Below, piece by piece: positions 42,923-44,747 of a DNA stretch of 44,747 nt. The position numbers and the translations under genes are program-made. Numbering within the stretch: the stretch's first letter is position 1; every line of letters begins with the position of its first letter. The stretch is taken from assembly GCA_017624115.1 (NCBI GenBank), contig JAGANQ010000064.1:1-44747 (forward strand). The letters run 5' to 3'. The DNA comes from Lachnospiraceae bacterium. GTDB lineage: Bacteria > Bacillota > Clostridia > Lachnospirales > Lachnospiraceae. A model generated the notes under the pieces. That model ran no database searches. It had not been told where the DNA came from and worked only from the letters and a program-made list of their open reading frames with translations.

Positions 42923-44747
42923 ATGCTGATATTGAAACAACCCCTGCAATGTAAGACACTTTCTCCCCTGAGTATGCTTTCGGATATGTTTGAAGAAAAG
43001 ATTACAGGGAATTATAAGCTGATGTCTGCTGATATCCGTAAGGAAGAGCTGCTTCATATGGTATCCATGCCGCCGGAAATCTATATCGGTCAGGATGGGA
43101 TGCCGGGTATCTCGACAGAAAATAATATAAGGAATAACCACACAGTAAATGTATCCGTTATCAATAATTTACTCAACCGTATTCTTTTGTATGATGTAAA
43201 ACGTTTTACTTATCAGGATTCTGTCTATGTAACAGCAATATTAAACAGACTGGGAATTCATGATGTGAAGGAATTTATGAAGCAGGTAAGGGAGCTTCGT
43301 GAGGAAACAGAAAGTATCGAAACTCTGACAGAGCTGTATGAAAATAACTCTGACAGGCTTAGAGAGCTGTTTCTTCTTCTGGGGGAACGAAAAAAGACCG
43401 GTGGACAGTCACCGGAAACTATAACAGAGAAGCAGCCGGCATATTATCTGCATCATGCTGTCTACACAAGGCTTGACACAGGCAATATTTACAGGACGAT
43501 GGCAGCATATTCCAGAAATCAGGCAACAGAAGAATATGAGATTACAAAGAATGAGCTGATGTCGGCAGAAGCTCTCAAGGTATCACGGGAAATTACATGG
43601 AATCAGACAAAAAACAATGTGTCCGGAAGAGAAATGCCGCTATTTTTCTATCATCTGAACCGGTATGAGCTGGAGAACAGCGAGCAGACAGAAATTACAG
43701 AGGATACCATGCTGTCTCAGCTTAATGCGGCAGTGCTTCTGCATATAGCAGATAGTTTATATACGCTTAGAAGCAGGCAGATACATAAAGGACCGGAGAA
43801 CAGCTTTATGATTACCGATGCACTTTATCAGTCCGGGGAGAGTACGATCAGGCGCTTTGAAGAATACCATAAAAGCCAGCTGGTATTTAATGAGTCTGCA
43901 CAGCAGTATATCTCTGATGTCAATCAGGCGTATCAGGAAGAGATAAAGCTGATAAGAAATATATTTGGCGTTATGCCGGCAGGGCGCATCGAGCAGAAGA
44001 ATTATGGCGGAGAGTATACAGCAGAGCATTGGCAGGTACATAACAGCTATAGCTCTTTGACAGAACCGCAAAGAAATGAGAATTATGAGAATCTGCTCCA
44101 GCTTCAGTATGTAAATGAGCAGGATTTAAGTGAATGGAGTGAAGAGCAGAAAGCAGAATATTATCAGAATATCCGGCAGCAGCTTGACAGAGTCAATGAG
44201 CAGAATCTTCTGATGAGAGACAGGGTACAGAAGCTGGAGGAGAGAACACCTGTATACAGGAAGATTGCAGTTGACCGGGAAAAAGCAAAGAAGGATAGTC
44301 TCAGAGCATTAGAAAATCCAGAAGAGGTACTTCTGGAATACATGACAGATACAACAGAGCTGGAGCGTGTAGAAAATAATACACGTGACCAGATGTTTGA
44401 GCTGTTTTCCGATGAGACGAAGGAGATATATGAGAAGCTTTTACATTATCGGGAAAATGCCGGACAATATACACAAATAGAAGGTCTGCCTGCAGAGGAG
44501 CAGAAGCATATCCTGCAGGAGATGGTATTGACAGAACAGGCAGAGAAAGCAGATCAAGCAGAACAGGGACAGAAAGAAACATCTGATTATGGAGAGATGA
44601 AGGAGGCGGAGAGCTATAAGGGACCATCCGCCAAAAATCTGTATCAGATTTTACAGCATATAGAGAAAAGCATGGAAACCACAAACCATGCTTCGGAGTA
44701 TAAAACGAATCTTTATGAGCTTTCGGAGGAAATCTGGCCGGAGGAGA
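42923..44747 (+). CDS. Large helical CIS-locus protein, truncated by the window edge
   Basis: Open from ATG 42923 (AAGGAG about 6 bases upstream) to the right end, at least 608 residues with no stop. The N-terminal 60 residues contain PLQCKTLSPLSMLSDMFEEKI; the rest is charged and mostly helical with heptad-like stretches (for example NIRQQLDRVNEQNLLMRDRV), plus an acidic Glu/Gln tract near residues 535-560. I do not recognise it. In canonical eCIS the position after the second tube gene holds a LysM (gp53-like) or VgrG-like gene, so a large coiled-coil protein here is unexpected. It may be a tape-measure-like, baseplate or cargo protein. Confidence 0.65.
   Translation, partial: MLILKQPLQCKTLSPLSMLSDMFEEKITGNYKLMSADIRKEELLHMVSMPPEIYIGQDGMPGISTENNIRNNHTVNVSVINNLLNRILLYDVKRFTYQDSVYVTAILNRLGIHDVKEFMKQVRELREETESIETLTELYENNSDRLRELFLLLGERKKTGGQSPETITEKQPAYYLHHAVYTRLDTGNIYRTMAAYSRNQATEEYEITKNELMSAEALKVSREITWNQTKNNVSGREMPLFFYHLNRYELENSEQTEITEDTMLSQLNAAVLLHIADSLYTLRSRQIHKGPENSFMITDALYQSGESTIRRFEEYHKSQLVFNESAQQYISDVNQAYQEEIKLIRNIFGVMPAGRIEQKNYGGEYTAEHWQVHNSYSSLTEPQRNENYENLLQLQYVNEQDLSEWSEEQKAEYYQNIRQQLDRVNEQNLLMRDRVQKLEERTPVYRKIAVDREKAKKDSLRALENPEEVLLEYMTDTTELERVENNTRDQMFELFSDETKEIYEKLLHYRENAGQYTQIEGLPAEEQKHILQEMVLTEQAEKADQAEQGQKETSDYGEMKEAESYKGPSAKNLYQILQHIEKSMETTNHASEYKTNLYELSEEIWPEE

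Noticed and set aside
14124..44747. Prophage or R-type tailocin
   Set aside because: No integrase, terminase, capsid, portal, holin or lysin is visible; AAA+ ATPase, DUF4255 and DUF4280 are eCIS-type markers. The unseen right side could still add information.
14124..44747. Type VI secretion system
   Set aside because: No TssJLM, ClpV, TssBC or Hcp-type genes; the sheath is a single-chain phage/eCIS type, and the host looks Gram-positive.

Overview
The window looks like the chromosome of a Gram-positive anaerobe of the Clostridia, most likely a Lachnospiraceae-type gut bacterium. Pointers are moderate GC, strong GGAGG-type ribosome binding sites, extended -10 promoters (TGnTATACT), a perfect CIRCE heat-shock operator at htpG, a DUF5721-type gene, DegV, an M18 aminopeptidase, and pectin-type GH28 enzymes without signal peptides. 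Genus cannot be settled from the sequence alone. No tRNA, rRNA, CRISPR array, transposase or integrase was seen.

Positions 1-13300 are housekeeping and metabolism: the tail of an unknown gene, rarA, convergent htpG, then (divergent from htpG across a CIRCE element) a DUF5721 gene and an M18 aminopeptidase, a DegV fatty-acid-binding protein, an M19 dipeptidase with a long stem-loop in its leader, and a three-gene unit of glycerol kinase plus two GH28-fold proteins. A bidirectional terminator and a small lipoprotein gene on the minus strand close this part.

Positions 14050 to the right end are, by spacing, one very long plus-strand operon (over 30 kb, continuing past the window). It encodes a contractile injection system (CIS) of the extracellular type (eCIS, Afp/PVC/MAC-like). 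The recognisable core is an AAA+ ATPase, a DUF4255 tail-terminator protein, a DUF4280 PAAR-like tip, the sheath, two tube-family proteins, a tail-assembly protein and a DUF6760-type small protein. The remaining baseplate genes (LysM/gp53, VgrG-like spike, gp25, J-like, tape measure) are not seen and probably lie to the right.

Between the ATPase and the structural genes lies a roughly 21-kb block of accessory genes, mostly membrane or secreted proteins. It holds a 1026-residue coiled-coil protein followed by a small YbjN/chaperone-like protein (candidate cargo and chaperone), a DUF3592 membrane protein, a DUF2156 acyl- or aminoacyl-transferase-like protein, and a two-TM sensor. Next come a SpoIIE-type phosphatase with HAMP, a propeller-sensor-MFS fusion, a CIS-associated 601-residue protein, a pseudokinase-like tail-anchored protein, a propeller-sensor-degenerate cyclase-TPR protein, a MORN membrane protein, a secreted TolC-like coiled-coil protein, and a secreted protein with a Gly/Ser/Asp repeat. 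My inference is that this is a signal-gated, envelope-associated CIS of a monoderm bacterium, in which the membrane sensors and phosphatase control assembly or firing and the TolC-like, MORN and repeat proteins connect the apparatus to the cell surface. The structural-gene calls are strong; the functional model of the accessory block is a hypothesis.
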